Counted from the stretch's first letter, positions 38,326-50,052 are shown. The stretch: DNA of 64,000 bases from Glandiceps talaboti (GCF_964340395.1 NC_135565.1:13634709-13698708), one strand, 5' to 3'. Program-made: numbers and translations. Notes: a model not told the origin generated them from the letters alone.

Positions 38326-39221
38326 GGATTATGTTCCAAAACTCAAGAGCATTAAGTAGTTAGAGTGTAAATTTTATAAATTGTACTTCCAAACATAAAT
38401 AATGATTACGTTTGATATAAATGGAACCGTCAATGTCTTGTAATTGATGTCTGCCACAGGTGATTTAGTTTAACGTTTAAACTCACCTTGACCATATTAA
38501 GTAAATTTACCGTTTTGACGTCCCTACAGAACTGGTTAAATTCTAGAATTCAGGAATTTTTAAATTGTGTTAGAACTTTGAGGATGTCTAGATGGAAGAA
38601 TTGTACATCATTGAGGTGTTGTTACTTTATTTGGAAATAATCGAAGTATTCTTTAGAGTTTTTGATCACGATTTTCCGACTTGCAAAGTTACAGGGTTGG
38701 ATGCCATAGGAAAGTTGGAAGGTTCATTTGATAAAAGAAGAAAAAGATAAAGTTACTTTGGAACAGTACAGAAACGAATGCAATATTCTGATCTGTCTAC
38801 TACAGACCTTGATCAAGCAATGATTTAATTATTCAGCGTTAATATCTCTCTCTGACATTTGATGATTGTTTGACATTTATTACCATAGTGATTGGAGTGC
38901 ACAATGACAATGCTGGTTTTATATCAACAATGGATATCTCGGGAACGATATGACGTACTTGAATTGAATTGAATTGAATTGAAATTTATTTCATCAGATA
39001 ACAAAAACAAAACAAGAAATAAATAAATAAATAATACATTACACTTTCAAAAAAATTGGACAAAAGGAAATATACATGTGTTATCTAATGGGGACCATGA
39101 AAATAGTTCAGCAGAACTAGTCGTGTCCATGGCCCGTACATTCAATTTTAGATTAATTCAAATTCATAAATGGACGCAACGAAGAAAATTAAGTCAAAAA
39201 TAAACACAGCACGCATTCACG

Positions 39222-39248
39222 CACATACATACATACATACATACATAC
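39222..39248. repeat. (CATA)n short microsatellite inside the LINE 3' UTR
   Basis: About six CATA units in the LINE 3' untranslated part. Confidence 0.9.
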
Positions 39249-39316
39249 GCATACACACATACGAGAAGAAATAAAGCAAAAACCAGAAATGTTGTAAAAA
39301 CGCCAAAGAGTATAAA

Positions 39317-39547
39317 TTAAGGTTGGTGTGTAGAATTTAAAATATAATTTCTTAGTTCATTTTTGAACTGTTGCCTGGACATGTTAATTTTTAGGTGACT
39401 TGGTAAAGAGTTCCAGTGCTTTGTCGCTGCATATTTGAAATTGTGTTGGGTGATGGTCAATTTTATCGATGGTGGACGAAAGTTACCACTGGATACAAGA
39501 TGGCTTAGCATCTTGGAAACCTTGAACATGATACGATGTATTTTCAA
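39317..39547 (-). pseudogene. LINE reverse-transcriptase C-terminal fragment
   Basis: The open frame of 76 codons ends in the conserved C-terminal signature of LINE ORF2 proteins. It has a PPSIKLTITQHNFKYAATKH segment, then WNSLPSHLK, then a FKNELRNYIL tail: the aromatic-rich strand, W-N-S-L-P and F-K-x-x-L-x-x-Y-x-L pattern of this family. The catalytic palm motifs (FADD box) lie far upstream in intact elements and are absent here. An in-frame stop lies a few codons upstream of the frame. The known role of the full protein is target-primed reverse transcription; this remnant cannot do that. Family assignment (CR1/L2-like) is inferred. Confidence 0.85.
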
Positions 39548-41024
39548 ACTATTATAATTGTATGACCGTCATAGAGCCTTATCTACGTTGAAATCTCTAA
39601 GTGCCTTTGTAAAACTGAGTTTTAATGTCGTTATCTGATTAGGTTGGATAGTTATAAAAGATGTCAGTGTCTTTATATAGCAAATCAGCCTACATCAAAT
39701 ATGGGTTCATTGTCTTTGCTCTTTGAAAACAACTATTTTATAATCCTTCAAGTGTAAGAAATGCTTTTAGGCATATATCTAGCTACAATGATATTCGCCC
39801 ACTTCTCCCCCTTTCTAGTGTGTGGAGTATTAGCACTTGAATTGAACCAAGGCACGTGTATAGTATTAGGCAAAGGATGAGGCTTGAATACAGAGTTACG
39901 GATCTTTAGTTGACCAGATAACAGTTTGGACATGAAGTCACTCGTGGGGATGACCTGGTGAAAGACCAAAAAGAACCAATGAATATATATGTCTGCCCAG
40001 GTGTAGGTTAGCCATTGGATAAGTGACTTGTTGCCTGGATATCTCAATCATTTGACACAACTATTCTTGGGCTCTCATTATTGAACAAGAGGAAGAACAA
40101 GAATGGGAAGTAATTCTAATGCCATGGCAGTGTGCCCTCTAAGCTAATTTGACCTGCTACTGACGCACACAATTTTTCATGCCGCACCAAGATTTGGTGT
40201 TCCCCCATCTCTTACTATTTGGTGACTTGCAAGAAATCCTAGTTTTTCTCATTTTTACTCACATTTGGCTATCATTAGAGGGCAGGTCAGCTATTGGATA
40301 ACGAGTAATTGATACTCAGGTGTGACCTTTCATAACAATAGTTAGTGGTTTCATAACGTCAAGTGTCCTACAAATACAGACCAATTGACTGAATTATCAG
40401 TTATTCTACAAGAATGAACTAATGTTTAAAACCGGGTTAAGGATCAGATGAGTATGGACTCTATACCTAACATCATCAAAGTATGTGTCATGAATCAACA
40501 CTTTTGTGTCTGGCCAGGTGAAGACTTGACAAGAACAGTCTGAAGCGCAATGACCGTACAAGATCTGGATCTTTGCTATCAGTTGCTCCACTGAGACTGA
40601 CAACAAATAACTTGAGTAAATGACTAAAGAAGTGCCTGTGGACAGTCTATATGTATGTGTCTGGGCTTGTCAAGTGTCTGGCAGTAAGATATTGTCCTAC
40701 GTCCAATCATAATTTGTCATGTTAATGAATGCTGCTGTCATGGTAAACGTGTTGATTTCTCGATAACAGTCAACTTTAGGAGTTGAGTATGAAAATGGTG
40801 AGGATCACTAGATCAGTAACAAGAAAGAAAGAAAATAAAAGTGTGGAAACTAGTAGGCTTTTGAATGAGATCTAGAAAACAAACTTCAAGTTGTTAATGT
40901 TGACAAGATTTACATTGTACAGTATTTTACCCACAATTCTTTCTGATTTGTATGCTTGAATGTTCCTCGTCTAATACAACGAGTAACACTGAAGTAAAGC
41001 ACTTTCTCTATGTGTTACACTCGG

Positions 41025-41159
41025 TTTATAGTATTCATACCAAGTGTAAAAGTATACTGTTTCAATTGGTTTATTTACAAGCCTAGCATGTGGCCTTTCT
41101 AATGTGGTCAATTAGCAAATGAAACTGTATACTTTTATACTTGATATGAATGCTATAAA
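41025..41159. mobile_element. 135-bp foldback with 44-bp inverted arms
   Basis: The left arm 41025-41068 (begins tttatagtattcatacc) and the right arm 41116-41159 (reverse complement begins tttatagcattcatatc) match at 39 of 44 positions without gaps. They enclose a 47-base loop. The structure fits a small foldback MITE. The transcript would form a long hairpin, so a hairpin small-RNA precursor is an alternative that sequence alone cannot exclude. No obvious target-site duplication is visible. Confidence 0.8.
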
Positions 41160-41528
41160 TGATTGTGGTCATATGGAAAACACTTTATTTTGGTGTTACT
41201 TCTTCTACAAGCCATATTTCTAGACATTTCAAGCACAACAATCATGTTGTGAATGATATGCAACAAAAGTATGTTCTTGATTTAGAGTTAAAGTTGAAAA
41301 TTTTGCATACAAATGTACCAACAACTAATTTTAACTATGTACTTTGAATAAAATACTTTTCAACTCCAAGTTATCACTTGGGGTAGTCAGTCTGTTCAAA
41401 AGTCTTAATATGTAAATTTCTTTTGTTGTACCTCTTCAATATTGTTTGTGTAGATTTAACAGATGGAAATATTTTCTAAAGTTTCCTTGCAAAAAGTCTG
41501 CATGTCTTTCAAGAAAGTCTGTTAAAAA

Positions 41529-41551
41529 TGTATAAAATTAAAAAAAAAAAA
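41529..41551. repeat. Short A-rich low-complexity run
   Basis: A run of A residues broken only by ttt, just upstream of AT-rich sequence. Confidence 0.8.
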
Positions 41552-41945
41552 TATTTTAAAAATTACTATCTCCTTCTAGCTATAATTATTTGTATCTGAA
41601 CAAATGAAAATTGGCATTCTGAAACTCATCAGATGCAATTCTGTGTTGCCAAAATTTCTAAATGTGTTTACAAAACCCTGTACACTGGCAAGATTTGTCT
41701 TCCAAGATAATGTCCAAGAGCACAAATCAGAGAGAGTTGTGGGTAAAATATTGCACAGTGTCGTACATGCGGTATCAAAACAATTTAGTGTATATCATGT
41801 ACTTCATGTAGTCACATTGAACTTTGAGTTCTATATTAATGAGTTTGTTGATAAAACTAGAATCAGTCCAACTACAGTGCATAGGCGCCAGTGGATTACG
41901 GAACCAGAACTCAAAGTGAACATTGATACAGATGATGAAGCAGAA

Positions 41946-41975
41946 ACTGGGTTCCAAAACGTTTTGGAACCCAGT
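41946..41975. other. Perfect 30-bp palindrome
   Basis: The half actgggttccaaaac is followed directly by its exact reverse complement, with no spacer, centred on the AACGTT between 41960 and 41961. Symmetry continues outward with one base shifted: gatgaagcagaa on the left corresponds to tctggcttcatc on the right, giving about 54 bp (41934-41987). It lies near the end of a 131-codon open frame (41604-41999) that has no recognisable domain. Spacer-free palindromes of this length are unstable and usually recent. Confidence 0.95.
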
Positions 41976-42837
41976 TCTGGCTTCATCGTTACGAATTAAA
42001 TTAAAGATTTTTGGAAAAACCTAATGAGGTACAAAAATAATCAAAGATTCAAGCAATTTTTGTATTGAGTTACTGCTGAGTAACAAAATCCATACTGTTT
42101 CGTACTTTTCACAATAAAACATCAGCCACAGGCTATCACATGAGTTACAATGAAATTAACACCTTCAAGAGGTGTATTAGCTTTTCTCTCAACATGATCT
42201 TATTTACGTCACTTTACATTTTCACCTGGTCATGACGTCACAACATTGCTATCAGGAGACTTTTGAAGGTAACTGTTTTCTCTGCTGCTCACAGGAAGTG
42301 AGATATGTTGTTTCTTCTATGATTTGTTGGTGTATCACAATGAGTGAATTCATATTTCATTTATTAGTCATACGTCATCCCCTAGAGAAAGAAACAAAAT
42401 CCTTTGACTAAAATGCGATTGAATATGAAGCCCAAGGCTGTTCACAAAATGCCAGTTATGATATGTTGCAGAAGTACCAAAGGAGATGCACAAAATGGCA
42501 ACGTTATCGGACTAGAGTAGTTATCGCAGCGATGTAGCCTACAGATCAAAAGTTAATGGCTGAAGTATGCACTCCTGACTTTCAAGCCAAGCTTAGCTGA
42601 ATGATGATGATGGCAGCGATAACGCACAAAGTGAATATAATCCGAGTTGTTTTCAAACTTTACTGATACCAACATCAACAGAGATTGTTCAGTGTTGTCG
42701 GCTTGTTTTTACGAGGTCAAATATTAAATCATTTTGTGTATCTGTGAATTGTCTTTTACTACCGTTACTATGAGGACACTTTGTTCTGCTGATTAATTGA
42801 TTTTAAAGAGGAAAGATACAACTGGTAGCATGATAGT

Positions 42838-43200
42838 ACAAAAAATTATGGTTTCCATGCATTTTCAATTTTGGCTCCAATTCTGTGGAATCAACTTCCT
42901 TTTACTATTCGCTCGGATAGTGCAATTGAATCTTTTAAACGCAATCTTACACTCACTTTTTTAGGCAATATTACCATGTGTGATTTTCGTGCCACGAATA
43001 CTATGTAATTTTATCATTTTTGGGAAGTAATTTCACGTTATAGTTGTCAGTTTAGCCTTGTTTACTTTGTAATGTTTTGTTTTACCTTTTTAGCCATATA
43101 AATTGTTCTAAAATTTTGTAATTTTATCAATTTTTCTTCCTTTTTGAGTATTGTAAACAGCACTGACATGCAGTGTAGTGTACTGTTTGAGAAATTCAAT
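42838..43200 (+). pseudogene. LINE reverse-transcriptase C-terminal remnant with frameshift, plus strand
   Basis: Plus-strand translation from 42848 gives YGFHAFSILAPILWNQLP. After a one-base frame change near 42900 it continues IRSDSAIESFKRNLTLTFLG, with a stop at about 43006. The Y-G/A-F-S-x-x-A-P-x-L-W-N-x-L-P, I-R-S-S-x-x-x-F-K-x-x-L motif order is the C-terminal signature of non-LTR retrotransposon ORF2, of a different subfamily from the copy at 39.3 kb. The following 190 bp, with gtaaacagcactgacatgca, is probably 3' UTR. The 5' side is truncated abruptly near 42838. Non-functional. Confidence 0.75.
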
Positions 43201-43855
43201 CCTGGGTCATCATATTAGTGTTAAGGATTACGTGGGCTCATTCCTTTATTGTTGACCAATTTTTCTATAGCTCTGCCATGGACAAGCTAACCTTTTTTCA
43301 AGCCCTACAGCAGATATTAATCCCTCGAAGTTGGCCTATAATCTACATGTATATGTTGCGTATACATCCCACGTACGATATTTGTTACTATTTATACCAT
43401 CCTAGTACATGTATTCTTGTATATATAGAATATCTTTACATCCATGTCGTGCTACATGTTGTGTTATTGCCAACGATTCAGGAACGCTGAAACATAAAAT
43501 TGAAAATCAGGTACAGTTTCCCATAGAGAAGTGTGCCATAATTTTGTTGGTAACCTGGGCAGTAATGAGAGAACACAGTAAGGTAGATTTTACATGGACT
43601 TACTTTGCAAAAAACTTTCCCTTAATTGATGTCAAAGGTTGCATGTGTAGCTACATGTACATTGTTTTTTCTGACCAAATTGGTTTTACTTGATTTTGGA
43701 AACTGCAAATTGTACCAGGTATTCTTTTCTGTGAATATGAGTTTATGACTGTTTTTGTACAAAAGTAATTGTATGCAATGAATCAGTATGGATATATTAC
43801 TTGTACTCTACCAACAGAGACACAACATTTGACAGATGGCCTTGCAGACAAACAA

Positions 43856-43904
<49 letters not shown>

Positions 43905-43989
43905 CAGACAGACAGATGACAGACACATGCATGCATACACAATGTAGACACACAGACAGAGACACAGACACATACATACATACATACAT

Positions 43990-44076
<87 letters not shown>

Positions 44077-44093
44077 TACACCTATACACCCAG
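43856..44093. repeat. Compound microsatellite (GACA)n, (CATA)n, (CA)n
   Basis: GACA units at about 43863-43915, degenerate sequence, CATA units at about 43971-44008, then a CA run to about 44071. Frames of 94-152 codons on both strands are translations of this tract. Confidence 0.98.
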
Positions 44094-44725
44094 ACACAAA
44101 ATGCCTGTCTACCACTGTACTTAGTACTGAAAGACATTTAATTAGGAAAAAAAATGTTTTGGAACAAATGGAAGAATGCCTTGCAATCATACAACACACT
44201 AAAACATCAAAACATGAAATTATATAACGATATATATGGTTGCTCTAAAGTTGTCAAATAGATGTAATAACTATACAAAGGTGAGGTACAAATATACATC
44301 GCCAATAGCACTCTGATGTATACGATTAGTTTCCATGCATTGAGATTTCATTATTTGTTGTTTTGCAATGTACGTAATCAAATTATCCAATACAACCTGC
44401 TGGGCAGGAGTGTTCACAAACAAAGCAAAGCATTTCATATTCAATATTTCAAGTCAATATGATCATTCTTTTGATGTTTTCTTTGGCTTGAAGTCGGAAA
44501 ATTGATTAGAAACATGAAGTGTGCATCCTATTGGTGACATTCTCTGGTTTCAAGCTGTGAAAGTTGTCCATGCAATTAAACAATGGGACAAAAGAGATAG
44601 GTGTTCAAGGACTCTCAATTTAATCTCATTTATTTTTGATGATGTTATTGTAGTATTTAGTGTTGTGCTGTATCTTACGCGACGGCTGTTCAGTCTATTT
44701 CGAACACCTGCAATAATGTAGTCTC

Positions 44726-44790
44726 GGTTACCCAGACTGCCACTGTGGGGCTCTTGTACGAGACCACCCAGACAAGAGTCTGGGGAAACC
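44726..44790. other. Imperfect inverted repeat with nested hairpin
   Basis: ggttacccagact at 44726-44738 pairs with agtctggggaaacc at 44777-44790 (reverse complement ggtttccccagact). Inside it, ctcttg pairs with caagag and cccagac pairs with gtctggg. The surrounding tagtctcggttacccagac looks like an element terminus, but no second copy was found in the window. Confidence 0.55.
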
Positions 44791-44799
44791 ATGTTTCAA

Positions 44800-46380
44800 G
44801 TACCCCACCCTGGGAGTCACATAGTACATTCCTTCCAAGTCCTAAAAAAATTGGCTTATGAGGCCAGTTTGTTGTATTAAATTTAGATGTATCAATTGCT
44901 TTAAAAGTTATAACTTGTCGCAATAGTACCTAAATCGTTTTTAGCAATGTTGGACATGAATTATTCCCCAGCATGCACTGCTTTAAAAAGCTACTTCCTG
45001 AGCAGGTTAGTTGTGTTTTTTGTTTTAGAACTTGGCCTGCATACGCAAGTTATTCCTCAATATTAAAAGCTGAAAAGTAGTCTTGACACAAGGTTTTGGG
45101 CTCTCTTTGTCAGGCCCCTTATGTTACTGGTATTTTGCTCAGCAGAAACACAGATGGTATGTCAGAACAGTATGAAATATCTACTAGTATTACTTTTCCG
45201 AATTTGAAGTCAAATAAATGACAGAATTTAATCTTTAAAAAATTGCTCTAGATTTTGGACACACGAATTCCCATACAAATCTGTTTAATGTATAGATACT
45301 GAATTCAGAGATTGTTTTTCAGTTCATCTAAAGAGTTCCATTCAATAACTGCACACCAAAAAAATGAGACAATGCAAAGTCAATAGAAATAAGTTGTACA
45401 CAAAACACACAGTAGTCAGTAGTGCATTACCTTAGTTTCTCTTCCTGTGGTACCTCCGGTCTAGTTCTATGAAATTCTCAAAAACCATAGTCACAGTAAA
45501 AGTATGTTAAACAAATACTGCATGATTGTTAAGACTTTATACAGTGTAGAGGAAGACTGCAGAAGTAGAACAAATTTATACGGAAAATGTAAAAGGGATC
45601 ATGCAGTGATGCGGTATTCTCTTTTTTTAGCGCCAACTTCCTAATCAGTATAGATAAAATATGAGAGAAACCTATCAGAAATGATTAATGAAACCAATCA
45701 CATGTTACAGTTTGGTACAGCATTAGCAAACACAAATATAATCACCATGTGCCATAAAAAATATCATTTTGCTGCTGTGTTTTGTGTACACTTGACAGGT
45801 TTTGAACGAAAAGACAATACAGAAAAAAACTCTTGACATGCATGTTTTCAGATGATGTAGCTGGGGATGAGAGCAAAAACGCTGGTTTTTCTTGGCCTTA
45901 TCTAGGTCCAATGAATAATGTGAGAACTACATCAAACGTAGTCATACACTCTTCGATGAAACCACAAACCATTATCAGTTCAAGCAATATCCTAGCATAG
46001 CACAAGGCATATATGTACAATATTCACTACCCATAAAAATATGTAAAAGTCATGTTTGAAATATGGTTACCAAATATGTATAATAACCCTTCCAGCTCCT
46101 AAGGCATAAGACCACTCATCGCGTAATGCTTCTCATAAATATGAATTACCTGAAATAAAAATTTCATATTTTGAGGCATATATTTGATTATGTCTGCTAT
46201 GATAATTGATTATGTAGAGGAAATAAAATTATGGTAATGTTCTCGTGAATTGTTATTGATGGATAATAAAGGATGCGTCGTCATGGGAGACGAGATGTTC
46301 AGTGGTTGCTATAGTCTAGTTTTTTAGCATAATACTAAGATTGGATTTTTAGAAAGTTGAATAGGGCTACTGTGTGGGAT
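44800..46380. other. Non-coding stretch, nothing specific recognised
   Basis: AT-rich sequence with short chance frames only. Confidence 0.5.
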
Positions 46381-46382
46381 AG

Positions 46383-46405
46383 TGTGTGTGTGTGTGTGTG
46401 TGTGT

Positions 46406-46436
<31 letters not shown>

Positions 46437-46437
46437 G
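46383..46437. repeat. (TG)n-(TGTC)n microsatellite
   Basis: About 11 TG units followed by about seven CTGT units. Confidence 0.96.
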
Positions 46438-47219
46438 CTCATTTAAAAACTTGGGAAAAATTATTGGAATTGAGACATTAGTTTAAAATATGGAATAAAA
46501 GCTGATAAAATTGACATTCGCCGTTAAGTTTGTGCTTTTATCCGAAAAAAAAAAAATTGTTCACAAATTAAACACTAGGCATCGTGTCCTTCAGGTTCAC
46601 TGTCAAGTTCACCTTGGTATTTATCAGAAAAGTTACCAATACTTAAGGTATCTTTTGTACAAAATAGAAAACCAATGAATTCTCTTGTTGTGTAGCCTAA
46701 AAAAATTTAACTTATAAAAACAGTCTGTGTGAACAAGATAGCAGGAACAGCTAGAAATCTACCATATAGAATGATAAAAATAAACTTGAAACCACTGCTA
46801 GTGAATGTCAAACTGTTACAAAGACAAACAGAAGACTCAAGAGACCATCAATCTCGTTTGAAAATGTCACATGGTTCACCTTTATATTCTGAAGTCCTTT
46901 TGTCCAAAAAAAAGAAAATATTTGACATTGAGAATACTGTATTCCGTGTTTTCAATAACTCGAATAGAAAATTCATTAACTGAATTGCATGTAAGTAGTG
47001 TTAGTCTGTAGACATTTATTTGGGGTTGTATTTCAACTCGTTCCTTTTCATTTGAACAAGGAGCAGCGTTGGTCTAACAGTTTCAGCTGAATGATGATCC
47101 ATGTTTAGACTTGTTTGCGGTATCATTGATGCATGAGATATGGCCAGTGATCGGAGGATTTTCATGTGTCAAGACGAGAGAGAACTTCCACTTTTACTGA
47201 ATCATGAGAATATAAACAC

Positions 47220-47530
47220 TTCCACCATCAGTCTATAGATTTGCCCACCAGTCAAAATACAACTTGCAGTTTTGCCCACCTGTCAACATATGAGTTTACT
47301 GTAGTTAATTACTGTAGTGTTTTTGGTAATAGTGGTAAGAAAGTAAAAATCACTTGCACCATCAGTCTATAGTTTTGCTCACCAGTCAAAATGTTATTTT
47401 ACATTTTTTTTGCCCACCAGTCAAATGTGTCTGTAGCTTTGCCCAAGAGTCAAAATATGACTTCAATGTTTTGCCCACCAGTCAAAATATTAGTTTACTT
47501 GTTGTGCCAACCATTTAAAATATTACTTTA
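47220..47530. repeat. Minisatellite, about 32-bp units, at least 7 copies in two blocks
   Basis: The unit of type ttgcccaccagtcaaaatat with agtttact starts at 47241, 47272, 47375, 47410, 47439, 47471 and (diverged) 47504. The two blocks are preceded by the same leader, ccaccatcagtctatag near 47222 and gcaccatcagtctatag near 47357. A segment of about 133 bp was therefore duplicated after the short unit had already expanded. Confidence 0.92.
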
Positions 47531-47884
47531 CAGAATATGATCAAGAAAGTTTGTTTAAAATTGTAGAATCAGTTGTGGAATGTACCTCGAAGTGATACAT
47601 TTTAAAAGTCAAAGTTTGATTAGAATTAAAATTAAGGTTTGAAAAACTATAGAAAAGTTCATTCTGAACAAACGAGCAATCCCTTTTCACGGATCCTTAT
47701 GGCTCTATTGATAAGATAGCCTGCATGTGAGAAGTAGGGACTGATCATGGGCCTTTAAAAAACCCTGCTCAGGAGAACAGTTTGCATAGATCTATGATTG
47801 ATTATGTAATAACCACCAACTATAGATAGTTATGTCAAAGATGCAAAATGTGACTTTCCTTGTCTGTGTGTCATTTGCATTGTA

Positions 47885-48250
47885 TTAAAGATACACTACC
47901 TGCAACTACTACATTTTTTTTGAGACTATTTTGCTAGATATAATGACTTACTTGAAATATCGTACACCCTGAACAGTATTGAATCACCTGTAGACAAACA
48001 TATTTATATAGTTATACACATAGTATAGTAAACAAATCCTATCACATTGATTTTTGGGTCTGTACCTAAAATTCAGTGGCCCCCAATGTGGTCACAATTC
48101 CAACCTGTTATTGTACTAATTATGGACAAAAATTGATTTCTAATCAACAATGTACAAGGTCAAATTATTGTATTTTAGCATTTGCAATAAATATATCGTT
48201 GGCTTTCTAATTAAAAAATAATATTCCAGTTACAGCTAGTACCCCTTTAA
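47885..48250 (+). mobile_element. TTAA-ended MITE, copy 1 (366 bp)
   Basis: It starts ttaaagatacactacctg and ends agctagtacccctttaa, giving imperfect terminal inverted repeats that begin with TTAA. Its interior (gtacaccctgaacagt, then tgaatcacctgtag, then cattgatttttgggt, then caaattattgtattttagc, then ttccagttacagctagt) matches, in the same order, the reverse complement of 57943-58280. TTAA targets with TTAAAG-type ends are characteristic of piggyBac-like non-autonomous elements. That classification is inferred, since there is no transposase and the TTAA lies within the ends compared. Confidence 0.75.
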
Positions 48251-48254
48251 TGGC

Positions 48255-49620
48255 AATATTGCCACTTTATTTTGTAAAACATGTTAACACAGTAGAATAC
48301 AAGTATTCAAATTCTTTATGTTTACACTTTTTACAGTGTATTGGTAATTCTTCTCTCTTTACAAATAATCATTGCTTAGTGTGCTCATGATTATTTCACA
48401 TCTGCCTTGTCCAAGAATTTTTTTTATCTGAAACCTTGACGATTTTTACACAATTTTTAGGGACTGTATTATCTGCAACTTTTGCACTCTAAGAATACTC
48501 CTTCAGTTGACTAAAACGCTTCAATTGGTTGAAACGCTAGAGACAGATAATATTGAATAAAACATGCTATCTTTTAGTAGTAAAGGTGAGTCTGAATAGA
48601 AGCTGAGTGAGAAAGCGGCTAATAGATAGACAGACAGACAGACAGCCTTGAGTTGTGAGACTCGACTCACTGAGACGTGATGGCCTCCACCAACGACTAG
48701 GAGAGAAAAAGAGAAGTCAGTGATAACAAGTCTAATGGCTGTAGGTTAATATGATATAGTTTGGTGCTAATAATAATGATGACACTTTTTGAAAAATCAA
48801 TTGTCTTTTGTCATGTAAATTAGGAGGTGGTCTGTTTATTTTGTCATCAAATTGATACATTGCTCCAATAATTTTAGTGGATTTCATTTAACTACGGGAT
48901 GATTCATTCAAAATTCAAGTGTTCTTGGATTTTCAGAGAATGCATGCATTTTTTTGCTGCTGATAATTTATATTTATGATGTATTAGTTTGGAATAAAGT
49001 CAAGAAATTATTTTTATTAGGGTTTAAACCAAAATATTACAATTTTACAAGAGTGTAAAATCAGTCCCTCTGATAGCAACCTGGTTCCCCTATAGCCCTA
49101 ATGGTTTAGTCCAGTCGATTATTATCTCCAATTGTTATTTTTCATGACTTATATTGGCATGTTTCTTGCTAAAATTTGATTCAGTGCAGGTTGAAAGTAA
49201 GGGAGGGATGTACAACTTCAAGAGCTGAGTTAAAAAGTCCCACTTTTCACTGTTTCTCTCTGGTGTGTTTCTTGTTTTTCTTGGATGTACATATCTCTGT
49301 AGAGGAAAAGGATGCCAGGAGAAAGCCTCCGTCGATAATAATATCAGTGATCATGAAGATCATATAATTTATTTTTCCTTCGTTCACTGGCTGTGATACT
49401 GCAATTCTATGAATGAAAAATGAACTAAACGTGTGCCCTGTTATATGCACTCTCAAATGTTCTAAAAGCAAGGTTGGTGTTCTTTTGATACACCGAAGAC
49501 CTTCTATCTAAAGGAGTATTAGTTTCTCTGCCAGCCGGGATTCATACCGAGTCACTTACTGACGAAGCTTGGGATCTATCTGTATAATATATCGTAGTAT
49601 TAGTACTGCATCTACAGTTT
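48255..49620. other. Non-coding stretch with a short (GACA)n tract
   Basis: Four to five GACA units lie near 48625-48645. Otherwise AT-rich. Frames near 49176-49471 have no recognisable domain. Confidence 0.5.
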
Positions 49621-49631
49621 CTAAACCTATC

Positions 49632-49670
49632 CGTGGTGGTGATGGTGGTGGTGATGGTGGTGGTTGACCA
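49632..49670. repeat. (GGTGAT/GGT)n trinucleotide tract
   Basis: Repeated ggtggtgatggt units over about 39 bases, ending in ggttgaccacc. Confidence 0.9.
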
Positions 49671-50052
49671 CCTACAAGTATGTGATTGAGCTTTGCCTCT
49701 CAGGATTAGGCTTAATAATTTCTGGTAGCGATATCACACTAGTGTATATATATATGTGTGTGTCTTTGACTTTGTATGAGTAGAGACTACGGCAAACACT
49801 GCTTACCAATGTATTACCACAACCACTGTAGTTGTAAGGATCCGCTTAGCAGAAATAACAACATGTCTTCACGGTCTAACTCCTTCTCTATCTGTCTACA
49901 ATGCAAAGTAAGACTTTTTTTTCTTCTGTGTCTTAAGACATTTTCACTGTAAATATATGATTGACTAGTAAAAGCTGGAGTATGCCACTGTGTGTGTGTT
50001 GTGTGGAAAAAAGGTGTGTTGTGTGCATGTGGGTGATTGTGTTATGAGTGAC

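Larger units (their letters stand above)
38957..39720 (-). mobile_element. Non-LTR retrotransposon (LINE) 3' end, minus strand
   Basis: Reading the minus strand, a reverse-transcriptase C-terminal region (39317-39547) is followed by a 350-bp 3' UTR. This ends in aaataaatttcaattcaatt, with four to five TTCAA units (plus-strand positions about 38957-38980). An ORF tail followed by a short tandem-repeat terminus instead of poly(A) is typical of CR1/L2-like LINEs. The 5' part of the element is missing, as in most genomic LINE copies. Upstream sequence to about 39720 still reads in frame, with one stop near 39575, so this copy is dead. Confidence 0.85.

Noticed and set aside
39748-40047. 99-codon minus-strand frame just upstream of the LINE fragment
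   Set aside because: Same strand as the LINE, but I cannot match it to any part of reverse transcriptase or endonuclease, so it was not joined to the element.
41604-41999. 131-codon plus-strand open frame
   Set aside because: No recognisable domain, AT-driven composition, and its end falls in the palindrome. A chance frame is more likely than a gene.
46729-46983. 84-codon plus-strand frame
   Set aside because: Lys/Asn-rich composition as expected from AT-rich DNA; no recognisable family.
49540-49580. Minus-strand ggtatgaatcccgg resembling a tRNA B box (possible SINE head)
   Set aside because: No A box at the right distance, no cloverleaf and no 3' tail. One short match is not enough.
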